Of a DNA stretch of 64,000 nucleotides, positions 1 through 9,100 are shown piece after piece. Positions within the stretch are counted from its first letter, which is position 1. The number at the start of each line of letters is the position of its first letter. Position numbers and translations under genes: made by a program. Source of the DNA: Yinghuangia elevatio. GTDB taxonomy: Bacteria; Actinomycetota; Actinomycetes; Streptomycetales; Streptomycetaceae. The notes beneath the pieces are model-generated. The model did no database searches. It worked only from the letters and a program-made list of their open reading frames with translations, and was not told the DNA's origin. Location: NCBI RefSeq assembly GCF_040649515.1, contig NZ_JBEZFP010000004.1:62001-126000 (forward strand), read 5' to 3'.

Positions 1-55
1 GCGTGAGGAAACCGGGAGTCTGGGCACCCTGTCCGGGCGCGACGAGTACGAGCAC
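1..55 (-). CDS. fabD: FabD, malonyl-CoA:ACP transacylase (N-terminus only)
   Basis: Only the first 18 codons lie in the window; the gene continues off the left edge. A GTG start at 55 opens VLVLVAPGQGAQTPGFLT, which carries the GQGAQ signature that opens FabD proteins. A GAGAGGG-type ribosome site sits just upstream. FabD loads malonate onto acyl carrier protein for type II fatty acid synthesis in the cytoplasm. It lies 79 bp behind fasR in the same direction, the arrangement known in Streptomyces, where FasR binds and activates the fab promoter. That gap (56-134) is therefore the likely fab promoter and FasR target. I see no obvious palindrome in it. Confidence 0.85.
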   Translation of the reverse strand, partial: MLVLVAPGQGAQTPGFLT

Positions 56-134
56 GTATCAACCCTCTCGCTATCAGGGGGTCGAGACCCCGTATTGTCG
101 CCGACGAAGATCAGAAGACGGTTTTGTGGGATCC

Positions 135-1331
135 CTACAAAACGCCCTCGGCTGCGGCCAGGCGCCCGAGGATCAGCGAGACCTGCAGCGTGAAAGCGGA
201 ACGGGCTTCCGTCGGTACCAGGCCGGTCACGTCCATGACGCGTCGCAGCCGGTAACGAACGGTATTGGGGTGCACGAAAAGCATCCGCGCGGCACCTTCG
301 AGCGACGACGCCTGCTCCAGGTACACCGACAGTGTCTCCAGCAACGCGGACCCCGCGCCGTGCAGCGGTATGTAGATCTCCTCCACCAGCTGCCGCCGCG
401 CCTCCTCGTCCCCGGCGAGCGCCCGCTCGGGGAGCAGGTCGTCGGCGAGGACCGGGCGCGGGGCGTCCGGCCACGCGGCGCACGCCCGGTGCCCGGCGGT
501 CGCGGACTGTGCCGACCGTACAGCGGCCAGCAGGTCCGGGACGGTCGGGCCCACCACGACCGGACCGGGGCCGAACTGCCCGATCAGCGTACGCGTCGCC
601 CGCAGCGGGTCGTCGGCGCCCCCGAGGATGACCACGAGCCGGTCGCCCTGCACGCCGGTGAGGACGTTCAGCCGGGCGTGCCGGGACGCGCGGTGGATGC
701 TGTCCACGACCGCCTGGGTGTCGGCGTCCGGCGCGTTGCCGACCACCACCATCACGGACTCCGGCGAGCCCCAGCCCAGTGCCGCGGCCCGCGACAGGAT
801 GCCCTCGTCGGCCTCGCCGCGCAGCAGGGAGTGCACGACCAGCGCCTCCAGCCGGGCGTCCCACGCGCCGCGCGCCTCCGCGGCGTGCGCGTAGACCTGC
901 GCGGTGGCGAACGCGATCTCGCGGGAGTACAGCAGCAGCGCCTCGCGCAGCACCTGCTGGTACCCGGGCGCGGCCAGCTCGTCGATCTGCGCCTCGACGA
1001 CCTCGATGGTGACGCGCACCAGTTCGACGGTCTGGGGCAGCGTGATCGCCCGGGTCAGCTCGCGCGGCGCGGTGCCGAAGACGTCGGCGCTGACCGCGTA
1101 CGGCGCCTCCGGGTGCCGGAACCACTCGGTGAACGCGGCGATGCCGGCCTGCGCGACCAGGCCGATCCACGAGCGGTTGTCGGCCGGCATGTTCCGGTAC
1201 CACGGCAGCGTCTCGTCCATCCGCGCGGCGGCCGCGCCGGCGAGGGTGCCGGCGGACTTCTCCAGGCGGCGTACGGTCGCGGCGCGCTTGGTGGCGTCGG
1301 AGCCGGAAGATCGGGAGGTCACGGGGACCAT
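135..1331 (-). CDS. fasR: FasR, PucR-type activator of fatty acid biosynthesis
   Basis: 398 aa. The C-terminal third has the PucR helix-turn-helix (SLEGAARMLFVHPNTVRYRL) and a GGDEF-like middle region. The N-terminal half (ARMDETLPWYRNMPADNRSW, AFTEWFRHPEAPYAVSADVF) closely matches what I remember of S. coelicolor FasR, which activates fabD-fabH-acpP-fabF. Position next to fabD supports this. The start chosen is the ATG at 1331, with GAAGGGG 5 bases upstream. The frame stays open further upstream but reads Arg-rich nonsense over cbiZ. The gene overlaps the last 13 bases of cbiZ in the same direction, so it may be read from the corrinoid operon as well as from a promoter inside cbiZ. Confidence 0.9.
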   Translation of the reverse strand: MVPVTSRSSGSDATKRAATVRRLEKSAGTLAGAAAARMDETLPWYRNMPADNRSWIGLVAQAGIAAFTEWFRHPEAPYAVSADVFGTAPRELTRAITLPQTVELVRVTIEVVEAQIDELAAPGYQQVLREALLLYSREIAFATAQVYAHAAEARGAWDARLEALVVHSLLRGEADEGILSRAAALGWGSPESVMVVVGNAPDADTQAVVDSIHRASRHARLNVLTGVQGDRLVVILGGADDPLRATRTLIGQFGPGPVVVGPTVPDLLAAVRSAQSATAGHRACAAWPDAPRPVLADDLLPERALAGDEEARRQLVEEIYIPLHGAGSALLETLSVYLEQASSLEGAARMLFVHPNTVRYRLRRVMDVTGLVPTEARSAFTLQVSLILGRLAAAEGVL

Positions 1332-2200
1332 GATGACCCCTTCGGGAGGCGGGGGCGCACACCGTCGCGCCGGACGCGGTCGTCGCGGGCGCCCTGCACG
1401 ACCGCCGCGTGGACCGCGCGGGCGAGCCGGGAGCCCCAGACCGAGCGGGGGCCGCCGAACAGTTCGGGGGAGTCGCCGGGCTGGGGCGTGAGCGCGGCGA
1501 CGCAGACGGCGTCGGAGGGTGTGCCGGTGCAGGCGTACCCCGTCTCCACGAGCGCCTGGACCTTGGCCTCGGTGGCCGTCGCCACGGCGTTGACCAGCGC
1601 CGCGTCGGTGAGCGGCGCGGGGATCGCGACGATCGTGTTGATGGTGCCCGGGGGAGGGTACGCGGGGCTCCTGTCGCCGTCCTCGCCCCTCGCCAACGGG
1701 CTTGGCAGAGAAGCTGGTTCGGGGGCGGCGGCCCAGGCGGGGATGCCGATGCCGGTCGTCACCCACGCGCGTACGCCGTGGTCCTCGCCGGTCGTGAACG
1801 CGGCCACGTCCGCGGCGGTCATCAGCCCGACGCCCGCGCCGTCGGCCCCGGAGAGGCCTTCCGCGGCCGCGGTCTCGGTGAGGTGGTCGACCGGGTCCAT
1901 ACGCGAATACCCGGGCGGCACCTGCATGTTCAGCACCCACGCGCGCGGGCCGAGACCGCCGCCGAGGATCGCGCTCGACACCATCCGCCACCCGGGTCCG
2001 GCGCGCCAGAGCAGCGCGGGCCAGCCGTCGTGGCGGACGAGTTCGGGGTCGGCGAGTTCAGGGCCGGCGAGTTCGGGGCCGGTGAGTTCGGGGCCGGTGA
2101 TCGCGGCGTTGGTGGCCTCGGGATCGATCAGGTCGTGAGCGCCCTGGTCGCGTTCGGTCGGATCGGACGGCTCCGCGCCCTCCTCGCACACCCCGGTCAT
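1319..2200 (-). CDS. cbiZ: Adenosylcobinamide amidohydrolase, CbiZ family
   Basis: 293 aa. CbiZ cleaves the amide-linked nucleotide loop part of (pseudo)cobamides or adenosylcobinamide, giving cobyric acid for corrinoid remodelling. The core is clear: GTINTIVAIPAPLTDAALVN, then ATEAKVQAL and ETGYACTGTPSDAVCVAAL, as in the family. Residues about 1-60 are a disordered extension that includes four in-frame copies of a GPELT/A pentapeptide. The C-terminal 40 residues are also low-complexity and arise where the frame runs into fasR. It starts with an ATGA overlap on btuD, so it is translationally coupled to the corrinoid transporter; this fixes the substrate class of the whole operon. Confidence 0.88.
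   Translation of the reverse strand: MTGVCEEGAEPSDPTERDQGAHDLIDPEATNAAITGPELTGPELAGPELADPELVRHDGWPALLWRAGPGWRMVSSAILGGGLGPRAWVLNMQVPPGYSRMDPVDHLTETAAAEGLSGADGAGVGLMTAADVAAFTTGEDHGVRAWVTTGIGIPAWAAAPEPASLPSPLARGEDGDRSPAYPPPGTINTIVAIPAPLTDAALVNAVATATEAKVQALVETGYACTGTPSDAVCVAALTPQPGDSPELFGGPRSVWGSRLARAVHAAVVQGARDDRVRRDGVRPRLPKGSSWSP
2041..2100 (+). repeat. 4 x 15 bp in-frame tandem repeat in cbiZ
   Basis: Four consecutive 15-base units of the form gttcggggccggtga. The last two are identical and the first two differ at one to three positions. On the coding (minus) strand they encode the repeated GPEL pentapeptides near the CbiZ N-terminus. A length change of one unit would keep the frame. Confidence 0.9.
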
Positions 2201-3033
2201 GGTCCCGCCTTCCCTCCCACGTCGGCCGCCGGCCGTGCCTGGCCGCCACGGGCATTGTCACGGGGACGCACGAGGTGCACCTGCGGCCGGCCGTCCCGCC
2301 CCGCCACCACCTCGACGTGCGCCTGGTAGTGCTCGGCGATGCTGTCCGGCGTCAGCACCTCGGCCGCCGTGCCCGCGGCGGCCGCGCGGCCTTCGACGAG
2401 CAGAAGCATGCGTTCGGCGTACTGCGCGGCGAGGCCCAGGTCGTGCAGCGTCGTGATGACCGTGAGGCCGTCGTCGCGGCGCAGCAGGTCGACCAGTTCG
2501 AGGACCTGCTGCTGGTGGCCGAGGTCGAGGGCGGTGGTCGGCTCGTCGAGCAGCAGGACCGGTGTCTGCTGCGTCAACGCCCTTGCCAGCACCACGCGTT
2601 GGCGTTCGCCGCCGGACAGGCGGCCCACTTCGCGGTGGGCGAAGTCGGCGAGGTCCAGGCGTTCGATGACGCCATCGGCGACCGCCCGGTCGCGGCGTCC
2701 GGGCACCGCGAGGTAGCCGAGGTGCGGGGTGCGGCCGAGCAGCACGTACTCGCGTACCGACATCTGCGGGGGCACGACGGGGTTCTGCGGCGTGTAGGCG
2801 ATGGTGCGGGCGAGTTCGCGCGGCGGCAGGTCGCGCAGCCGCACTCCGTCCACGCGCACGTCGCCGGAGTACGGCAGCAGGCCCGCGACGGCCTTGAGCA
2901 GCGTCGACTTCCCCGCGCCGTTGGGCCCGATCACCGCGAGCCAGCCGCCGGTGCCCACGTGCGCGTCGATGCCGTGCAGGATGCGCCGCCGCTCGCGCGT
3001 CACGTCGAGCGCCGCGACGTCGACCCCGGTCAC
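2197..3033 (-). CDS. btuD: Corrinoid ABC transporter ATP-binding protein (BtuD-like)
   Basis: 278 aa, GTG start at 3033 overlapping the permease stop (GTGA). It has Walker A GPNGAGKS, a Q-loop (YTPQNPVV), the signature LSGGERQRVVLARAL, Walker B LLLDEPTTALDLGHQQQ and the switch His in TTLHDLGLAAQYAE. This is the FepC/BtuD class that powers FecCD permeases. A longer upstream reading is an out-of-frame shadow of the permease. Substrate is inferred from the upstream cobalamin riboswitch and downstream cbiZ, since siderophore ATPases look the same. Confidence 0.9.
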   Translation of the reverse strand: MTGVDVAALDVTRERRRILHGIDAHVGTGGWLAVIGPNGAGKSTLLKAVAGLLPYSGDVRVDGVRLRDLPPRELARTIAYTPQNPVVPPQMSVREYVLLGRTPHLGYLAVPGRRDRAVADGVIERLDLADFAHREVGRLSGGERQRVVLARALTQQTPVLLLDEPTTALDLGHQQQVLELVDLLRRDDGLTVITTLHDLGLAAQYAERMLLLVEGRAAAAGTAAEVLTPDSIAEHYQAHVEVVAGRDGRPQVHLVRPRDNARGGQARPAADVGGKAGP

Positions 3034-4097
3034 AGGTCGATCCTGCGGGTCGCGCGCAGCACCACCACGAAGAACGGCGCGCCGATGAACGCCGTCACGA
3101 CGCCGATCGGCAGCTCCCCGGGTGCCGTCGCGGTTCGCGCGACGATGTCGGCGACCACCAGGAACGCGCCGCCGACCAGCACGGACAGCGGCAGGATGCG
3201 CCGGTAGCTGCCGCCCACCAGACGGCGCACCACATGGGGGATCACGATGCCGAGGAATCCGATCAGGCCGCTGATCGCCACCGCGGTCGCGGTCGCGAGC
3301 GAGGCCGCGAAGAGCACCACGAAGCGCACCCGGCCGGCGTTGACGCCCAGCACCGCGGCCTCTTCGTCGCCGACCGTCATGACGTCCAGAAGGCGGCCGT
3401 GCAGCAGCAGGACGACGGTGCTCGTCGCCGCGTACGGCAGCACGAGCCCGAGTTCCTTCCAGCCGATCGTGGCCAGGCTGCCGAGGATCCACGAGTAGAT
3501 GCGGCGCAGTTCGTCGACCTTCGCCTGCATGACGAAGGTCTGCACCGACGACAGGAACGCCGACACGGCCACGCCCGCGAGGACCAGGGTGACGGTGCCG
3601 TCGGCGCGCCCGGCGGTCGAGCCGAGGGCGTACGCCATCAGCACGCCGCCGATCGCCCCGACGAACGCCGCGAGCGGGATCACCCCGATCCCGGCCACCG
3701 ACTCGACGTCCGAGTAGGCGATCACCACCGTCGCGCCGACGCCCGCCCCGGCCGCCGCACCGAGCAGGTACGGATCGGCCATCGGGTTGCGGAACACGCC
3801 CTGGTAGCCCGCGCCCGCCACGGCCAGCAGCGACCCGACCACGACCGCGCCGAGCACGCGCGGCATGCGGATCTCCATCAGCACCGAGTGCTGCACGGGG
3901 CTGAGCCCGTGGTCGACGTCGACGAAGGGCAACTCGTCGACCAGGGCCAGCAGTACGCCGCGCACCGGCAGGTCCGCGGCGCCGACGAGCAGGCCCGCGA
4001 CGACGGCGCCGAGCAGCGCGAGGGAGCCGACCGCGTACGCGACGTACGCGTGGCCCTCTCCCGCCGCGCGGCGCCGGATCGCGAGGCCGCGGATCAC
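3030..4097 (-). CDS. btuC: Corrinoid ABC transporter permease (BtuC-like, FecCD family)
   Basis: 355 aa, GTG start at 4097 overlapping the btuF stop (GTGA). About ten hydrophobic segments are visible. It has typical FecCD motifs: RMPRVLGAVVVGSLLAVAGA, GYQGVFRNPMADPYLLG, the coupling-helix region AAVLGVNAGRVR, and GFLGIVIPHVVRRLVGGSYR. Normal length for the family. It forms the membrane channel with the ATPase encoded directly after it. Together with the riboswitch it is most likely a B12 or cobinamide importer rather than an iron-siderophore permease. Confidence 0.9.
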   Translation of the reverse strand: MIRGLAIRRRAAGEGHAYVAYAVGSLALLGAVVAGLLVGAADLPVRGVLLALVDELPFVDVDHGLSPVQHSVLMEIRMPRVLGAVVVGSLLAVAGAGYQGVFRNPMADPYLLGAAAGAGVGATVVIAYSDVESVAGIGVIPLAAFVGAIGGVLMAYALGSTAGRADGTVTLVLAGVAVSAFLSSVQTFVMQAKVDELRRIYSWILGSLATIGWKELGLVLPYAATSTVVLLLHGRLLDVMTVGDEEAAVLGVNAGRVRFVVLFAASLATATAVAISGLIGFLGIVIPHVVRRLVGGSYRRILPLSVLVGGAFLVVADIVARTATAPGELPIGVVTAFIGAPFFVVVLRATRRIDL

Positions 4098-5032
4098 GCG
4101 TTCGTGCCGGCCTTCTCGACTGCCGCACCGACGGTCTTGACCAGGTCGACGACGCGCGGACCCCAGCGCGACGCGATGTCGTCGTCCAGCGCGACCACGT
4201 TGCCGGTCTGCACCGCCTTGATCTTGTCCCAGCCCGGACGCTTCGAGACCGAGGCAAGATCCTGCTGGCAGCACTTGGTGTCGGCCAGGAAGATCAGGTC
4301 CGGGTTGGACTGCACGATGTGCTCGCTGGAGACCTGCGGGTAGCCCGAGCCGTCCTTGTCGGCCGCGTCCGCGATGTTCTGCAGGCCGAACAGCGCATAG
4401 ACCTCGCCGATGAACGTCTTCGAGGTCGAGCTGTAGCCCGTGCTGTCGAGCTCGTGGAAGTAGGTCAGCGGCTTGGCCGGCTTCTTGGCCTTCGCGACGA
4501 CGTCGTCGATGTCCTTCTTCATCTTCTCCGCGAGCGCGGCCGCCTCGGCGGTGTGGCCGGTGGCCGTGCCGAGCGTGTTGAACTGGGTGTACATCTCCGC
4601 GAACGTCTTCGCGGCCGGCACCTCGACGACCTTGATCTTGACGGCTTCCAGCTTCTGCTTGATGCCGTCGATGTCGTCGGAGATGACCACCAGGTCGGGG
4701 GTGTACTTGGTGACCGCCTCGGCGTTCGGCTTGAAGGCCGACAGGTCGGTCTTGGGGGCGTCGGCCGGGAAGTTCGACAGGCCGTCCACGGCGACGACCT
4801 GCTTGCCGGCGCCTATCGCGTACAGCATCTCGGTCGCGGTCGGAGCCAGCGAGACGATCTTCTTGGGCGCGTCGGCCGGCACCTGCCCGGCGGTCGCGGG
4901 AGCCGACTGCGAACCGGACGGAGCGGAGCCCTGGTCGTCCTTCTTGTCCTTGTCGTCGTCGCCGCAGCCGGTCAGGACCAGCGCGCCCAGGACGACCGCC
5001 GCGGCAGGCCGCAGCAGCGTGGTGAGCTTCAT
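4094..5032 (-). CDS. btuF: Corrinoid-binding lipoprotein (BtuF-like)
   Basis: 312 aa. The start is the ATG at 5032 with GGGAGA 6 bases upstream; this gives a clean lipoprotein signal peptide (MKLTTLLRPAAA, hydrophobic core, lipobox LTGCG). A charged linker follows, then a periplasmic-binding-protein fold of the TroA/BtuF class: IVSLAPTATEMLYAIGAG, PDLVVISDDIDGIKQKLE and DLIFLADTKCCQQD. Gram-positive binding proteins of this class are tethered outside the membrane and hand substrate to BtuC. It is the first gene after the cobalamin riboswitch. Confidence 0.9.
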   Translation of the reverse strand: MKLTTLLRPAAAVVLGALVLTGCGDDDKDKKDDQGSAPSGSQSAPATAGQVPADAPKKIVSLAPTATEMLYAIGAGKQVVAVDGLSNFPADAPKTDLSAFKPNAEAVTKYTPDLVVISDDIDGIKQKLEAVKIKVVEVPAAKTFAEMYTQFNTLGTATGHTAEAAALAEKMKKDIDDVVAKAKKPAKPLTYFHELDSTGYSSTSKTFIGEVYALFGLQNIADAADKDGSGYPQVSSEHIVQSNPDLIFLADTKCCQQDLASVSKRPGWDKIKAVQTGNVVALDDDIASRWGPRVVDLVKTVGAAVEKAGTNA

Positions 5033-5050
5033 GGATTTCTCCCGCGTGCA

Positions 5051-5079
5051 CCACGGGGAAGGGGACGCAGGACCCGTGG
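5051..5079 (-). promoter_or_regulatory. Hairpin between riboswitch and btuF ribosome site
   Basis: A 7-bp inverted repeat (CCACGGG ... CCCGTGG, loop 15) lies between the B12 box and the btuF Shine-Dalgarno. By position it is a candidate for the expression platform that couples ligand binding to translation or termination. The pairing is visible; the role is inferred. Confidence 0.35.
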
Positions 5080-5104
5080 ACGGCTCGCCCTTCCTACGAG
5101 GGCA

Positions 5105-5250
5105 GATGTCGTCGACGCAGGCGAGGCGACCTGGCTCATCCCCCGGACCGCACGGGCGCGGGAGCATCTCAGTTGCGGGACAGCGCCGGGATCACACCGG
5201 ACTTCGCTGCGCACAGCGTCTCGGCAGAACGGTTCCGCCGGATTCAGGAC
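5105..5250 (-). promoter_or_regulatory. Cobalamin (AdoCbl-type) riboswitch
   Basis: On the minus strand the conserved core reads CCGGTGTGATCCCGGCGC followed by TGTCCCGCAACTG (5170-5202), then the downstream box GAGCCAGGTCGCCTCGCCTGC-like element split around 5117-5137. These match the most conserved blocks of the B12 element. It lies 70-200 bases ahead of btuF and should repress btuFCD-cbiZ when cobalamin is plentiful. Exact ends are approximate, since the P1 stem could not be fixed by eye. Confidence 0.9.
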
Positions 5251-5324
5251 GATACCAACCGACCGTGCGCCGTACCGTTGCGGGGAGGAGTACCCCCGCC
5301 CCGTGCCGATCCGAGGAACGCCCG

Positions 5325-6056
5325 ATGACCACGTACGACGTACGCCGCGCCGCCGACCGCTTCCACACCGAGGCGGGCTGGCTCGACTCCCGGCACAGCT
5401 TCTCCTTCAGCCGCCACTACGACCCGGCCAACACGCACCACGGCCTCCTCCTCGTCAGCAACGACGACATCGTCGCCCCGGGCACCGGCTTCGACACCCA
5501 CCCGCACCGCGACATGGAGATCGTCACCTGGGTGCTCTCCGGCTCGCTCGTGCACCAGGACTCCGAGGGCCACAACGGCGTCATCCACCCGGGCCTCGCC
5601 CAACGCATGAGCGCGGGCAGCGGCATCCTGCACTCCGAGAAGAACGACGTGCGCGCCTCCGCCACCCCCGAGCCCGTGCGCTTCGTCCAGATGTGGGTCC
5701 TCCCCGACGAGACCGGCATCACCCCCGGCTACGAACAGCGCGACGTCTCCGCCGACCTCACCCCCGGCGCCCTCGTCCCCGTCGCCTCCGGCAACCCCGC
5801 CCACGACTCGGCGATCCGCATCCACCAGAAGGACGCCACCCTCCACGCCGCCCGCCTCGCCCCCGGCGACACCGTCACCCTCCCCACCGCCCCCTACCTC
5901 CACCTCTTCATCGCCCAGGGCTCCGCCACCCTCGAAGGCGCCGGCCCCCTCGCCGAAGGCGACGCCGTCCGCCTCACCACCCCCGACACCCCCCACCTGA
6001 CCGCCACCACCCCCACAGAACTCCTCCTCTGGGAAATGCACACCACCCTCCCCTGA
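5325..6056 (+). CDS. Pirin family protein (bicupin)
   Basis: 243 aa, ATG at 5325 behind GAGGAAC. The N-terminal cupin carries the metal-ligand pattern of pirins: FDTHPHRDMEIVTWVLSG with HxH, then AGSGILHSEKN with a later His and Glu. The C-terminal cupin is present but degenerate (HLFIAQGSATLEGAG). Bacterial pirins include quercetin 2,3-dioxygenases and modulators of central metabolism; the substrate here cannot be told. It is divergent from the btu operon and shares the 292-bp control region with the riboswitch leader. Confidence 0.88.
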   Translation: MTTYDVRRAADRFHTEAGWLDSRHSFSFSRHYDPANTHHGLLLVSNDDIVAPGTGFDTHPHRDMEIVTWVLSGSLVHQDSEGHNGVIHPGLAQRMSAGSGILHSEKNDVRASATPEPVRFVQMWVLPDETGITPGYEQRDVSADLTPGALVPVASGNPAHDSAIRIHQKDATLHAARLAPGDTVTLPTAPYLHLFIAQGSATLEGAGPLAEGDAVRLTTPDTPHLTATTPTELLLWEMHTTLP

Positions 6057-6119
6057 CGCGGGCCCCAGCCGCGTGGACATGCCAGTTGGTGGTTGAGTAC
6101 GTCCAACGCAATTGCCGGA

Positions 6120-6133
6120 CGCACTCAAGTGCG
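6120..6133 (+). promoter_or_regulatory. Palindrome just upstream of the helicase gene
   Basis: CGCACT-CA-AGTGCG, a perfect 6-2-6 inverted repeat, 19 bases before the proposed helicase start. It is well placed for an operator covering the promoter or start region. No adjacent regulator gene exists to bind it. Confidence 0.35.
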
Positions 6134-6151
6134 GTTGGCCGGGCTCAGGGG

Positions 6152-9100
6152 ATGGGGACCAGCGTGGTCGATGCTTCAGGCACCGATAAGGCACCCGCGG
6201 CGGGTGTGTACGAACTGCTCATGACCGACGAACTGGAAGCCGCGCTCGGCGCCTTGCGCGACGCAGGCGGCATCGTTGTCGATCAGCGGGTGGGTGACGA
6301 CGCATCAAGTCAGGTGCTGAGCAGACATCTTGCGCACGCTCTCATCCGGGCTCTCGGCAGCCTCTCTCCTGAGGCGAGAGTTCCCGCGGCCAACCGGATC
6401 CTGGACGTCATCCGCGACTTGGACCGTGTGGGAAGCACGCCGGCGAAGATCGTCGAGGGTCCTCGGCAGCTCATTAGCATTGCTGAGCAAGAAGCCCCGG
6501 GCGTCTACCGGATACGGCCTGCGACGCCGCTGTCCGAGACAGCCCTGTTCACAAACTCGCCCGATGACCCCAGCCTGGGCTACGAGTTGCGCGCCGAACT
6601 GGAGAGTGCAGACCGCGTCGATCTGCTGTGTGCCTTCGTCAAGTGGCACGGGCTCCGCGTGTTGGAGCAGTCGCTGCGCTCGGTGCATGAACGTGGCGTG
6701 CCGATCCGCGTCATCACCACCACGTACATCGGTGCCACTGAGCGACGAGCTCTTGACCGGCTGGTCAAGGAGTTCGGAGCCGAGGTCAAGGTCAACTACG
6801 AGACCAAGTCCACGAGGCTGCACGCGAAAGCGTGGCTGTTCCGGCGAAAGTCGGGGTTCGACACCGCGTACGTCGGAAGCTCGAACCTCTCCAAGTCGGC
6901 TCTGCTGGACGGGCTTGAGTGGAACGTGCGGCTATCGAGCGTCGCCACCCCGGAGGTCTTGCACAAGTTTGAAGCGGCTTTCGATTCCTACTGGAATGAC
7001 TCCGCTTTTGAAATGTACGACCCTGCAGCCGATGCCCAGCGGCTTGACGACGCGCTGCACGCTGCCGGGCGGTCGGATTTCGGGGACGCCGGTTTCTCTT
7101 TGGCGTTGTCCGGGCTTGAGGTGCGTCCCTATCCGCATCAGAAGGAGATGCTGGAAGACCTGGACGTGGAACGCGAGGTGCACGATAACCATCGCAACTT
7201 GCTCGTTGCTGCCACGGGTACCGGGAAAACGGTCATTGCCGCATTGGACTACAAGCAACTGCGGGCACAGCACGGGCGCGATCTCTCCCTGCTTTTCGTG
7301 GCACATCGTAAAGAGATCCTGGCTCAGTCGATGCGAGCGTATCGCGAGGTGTTGGGCGACGCGACGTTCGGTGAAATGCTCGTTGATGGGAAGCGACCTG
7401 ATCAGTGGAGGCACGTTTTTGCGAGCGTGCAGTCGTTGACTCCGAAAACGCTAGAATCTCTGCAGCCTGACCAGTTTGATGTCGTGGTCATTGATGAATT
7501 TCACCACGCGACGGCGCCCACGTATCGCCGGGTAATTGACCACTTTCATGGCCTGGAACTTCTAGGCCTGACCGCCACCCCAGAGCGTATGGACGGTAAG
7601 GATGTCCACGATGAATATTTTGACGGCCGCATCGCCTCTGAGTTGCGCCTGTGGGATGCTCTTGAGGCGGATCTTCTGTGCCCCTTCCATTACTTCGGCG
7701 TGTCCGACAACACCGACCTGACCGCAATCCGATGGAAGGGCGGCAGCTACGACCAGGATGCACTCAGCGAACTATATGTAGGCAACAAGGAACGAGTTTT
7801 GTATGTCCTAAAGGCTATTGAGGACAAGGTCGCGAACCCCGACGGCATGCGGGCGCTTGGGTTCTGCGTAACGGTGGCACACGCTGAGTACATGGCGCGA
7901 GAGTTCAATGCGGCAGGGCTCAACGCGATGGCATTGTCCGGTGGTTCATCGAAGGAGCAGCGTGCGCAAGCTCTCGCAGACTTGCGGGCGGGCAAGCTCC
8001 AGGTCATTTTCAGTGTGGATCTTTTCAATGAGGGCCTCGATATTCCGCACGTAGACACCTTGCTGCTACTCCGGCCTACATCGAGTGCCACCGTGTTTCT
8101 CCAGCAACTGGGTCGGGGGCTGCGTCGTTCGCCGGACAAGGCCGTTCTTACGGTTCTCGACTTCATTGGACAGCAGCGCAAGGAGTTCCGCTTTGAGTCA
8201 CGCTTCCGTGCGCTGACAGGCGTGCGGCGTCATTTGCTGCAGACGCATGTCGAGAACGACTTCCCGCACCTGCCGACAGGGTGCGAGATCATTCTCGATC
8301 GGGTCGCCAAGCATATCGTCATCGAGAACCTGCAAAGCCAACTTGGCTTGACCGTGAGCAAGTTGGCGTTGGAGGTGAAGTCCTATGGGGAGCTGAGCTT
8401 CGCGAAGTTTCTCCGGGAGAGCCAGCGCGAGATCAGCGAACTGTATGTGTCGAAGCGGAGCTGGACGGACCTCCTGCGCCGAGCCGGCCTTGTCGAGCCT
8501 TCCCTTGTTGACGGCGAAGCGAAGCTCTTGGAGCGCATCCGCGCATTCCTGCACGTTGATGACCGACGCCGCGTGGACGCCTACACGTACCTGCTGAGCG
8601 ACGACGTTCCGCCGTACGCGCAACTCACGGAAGAGCAACAGCTCTACGCCCAGATGCTGTTCTACAACATCTGGCCAAACGGCGGCGCAACGTTTGCAGC
8701 GTACGAGGAAGGTCTGGAAACCTTGCGGCCGTGCCGGACCTTCCGCGCGGAGCTTCGGGATGTTCTCCAGTTTGGCCTTGCCCAGGCGGCGCATGTACCC
8801 ATCGCGATGAGTGGCTCCCTCCAGGATCTGCCGCTCGCGATGCACGCGTACTACACGCGCGAAGAGCTCCTGACCGCTCTCAAGTGGTCATCCATGGAAC
8901 GGATGCCAGGGAAGTGGGTAGCTGGCGTTGCGTGGTCTGACGCCGTAGCCGCAGACGCGCTACTGATCACTAGCAAAAAGGATGAAAAGGACTTTTCCCC
9001 GCAAACTCTCTATAAAGACTATGCAATCAGCCCCAAGCTCTTTCACTGGGAATCGCAGAACAGTACGTCACCAGAAACGGAGACAGGGCGCCGATACATC

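Noticed and set aside
2041..2100. Tandem repeat in cbiZ as a CRISPR or iteron array
   Set aside because: Units are contiguous without spacers and encode in-frame pentapeptides; coding repeat.
3..2138. Long plus-strand open frame of about 700 codons over fasR and cbiZ
   Set aside because: Arg/Pro/Gly-rich composition without any family motif; it is the antisense shadow of two recognisable genes.
4319..6151. Upstream extension of the helicase frame, nearly 600 codons longer
   Set aside because: The extension reads antisense or out-of-frame across btuF and the pirin gene and is His/Arg/Pro nonsense. The conserved part starts after 6152.
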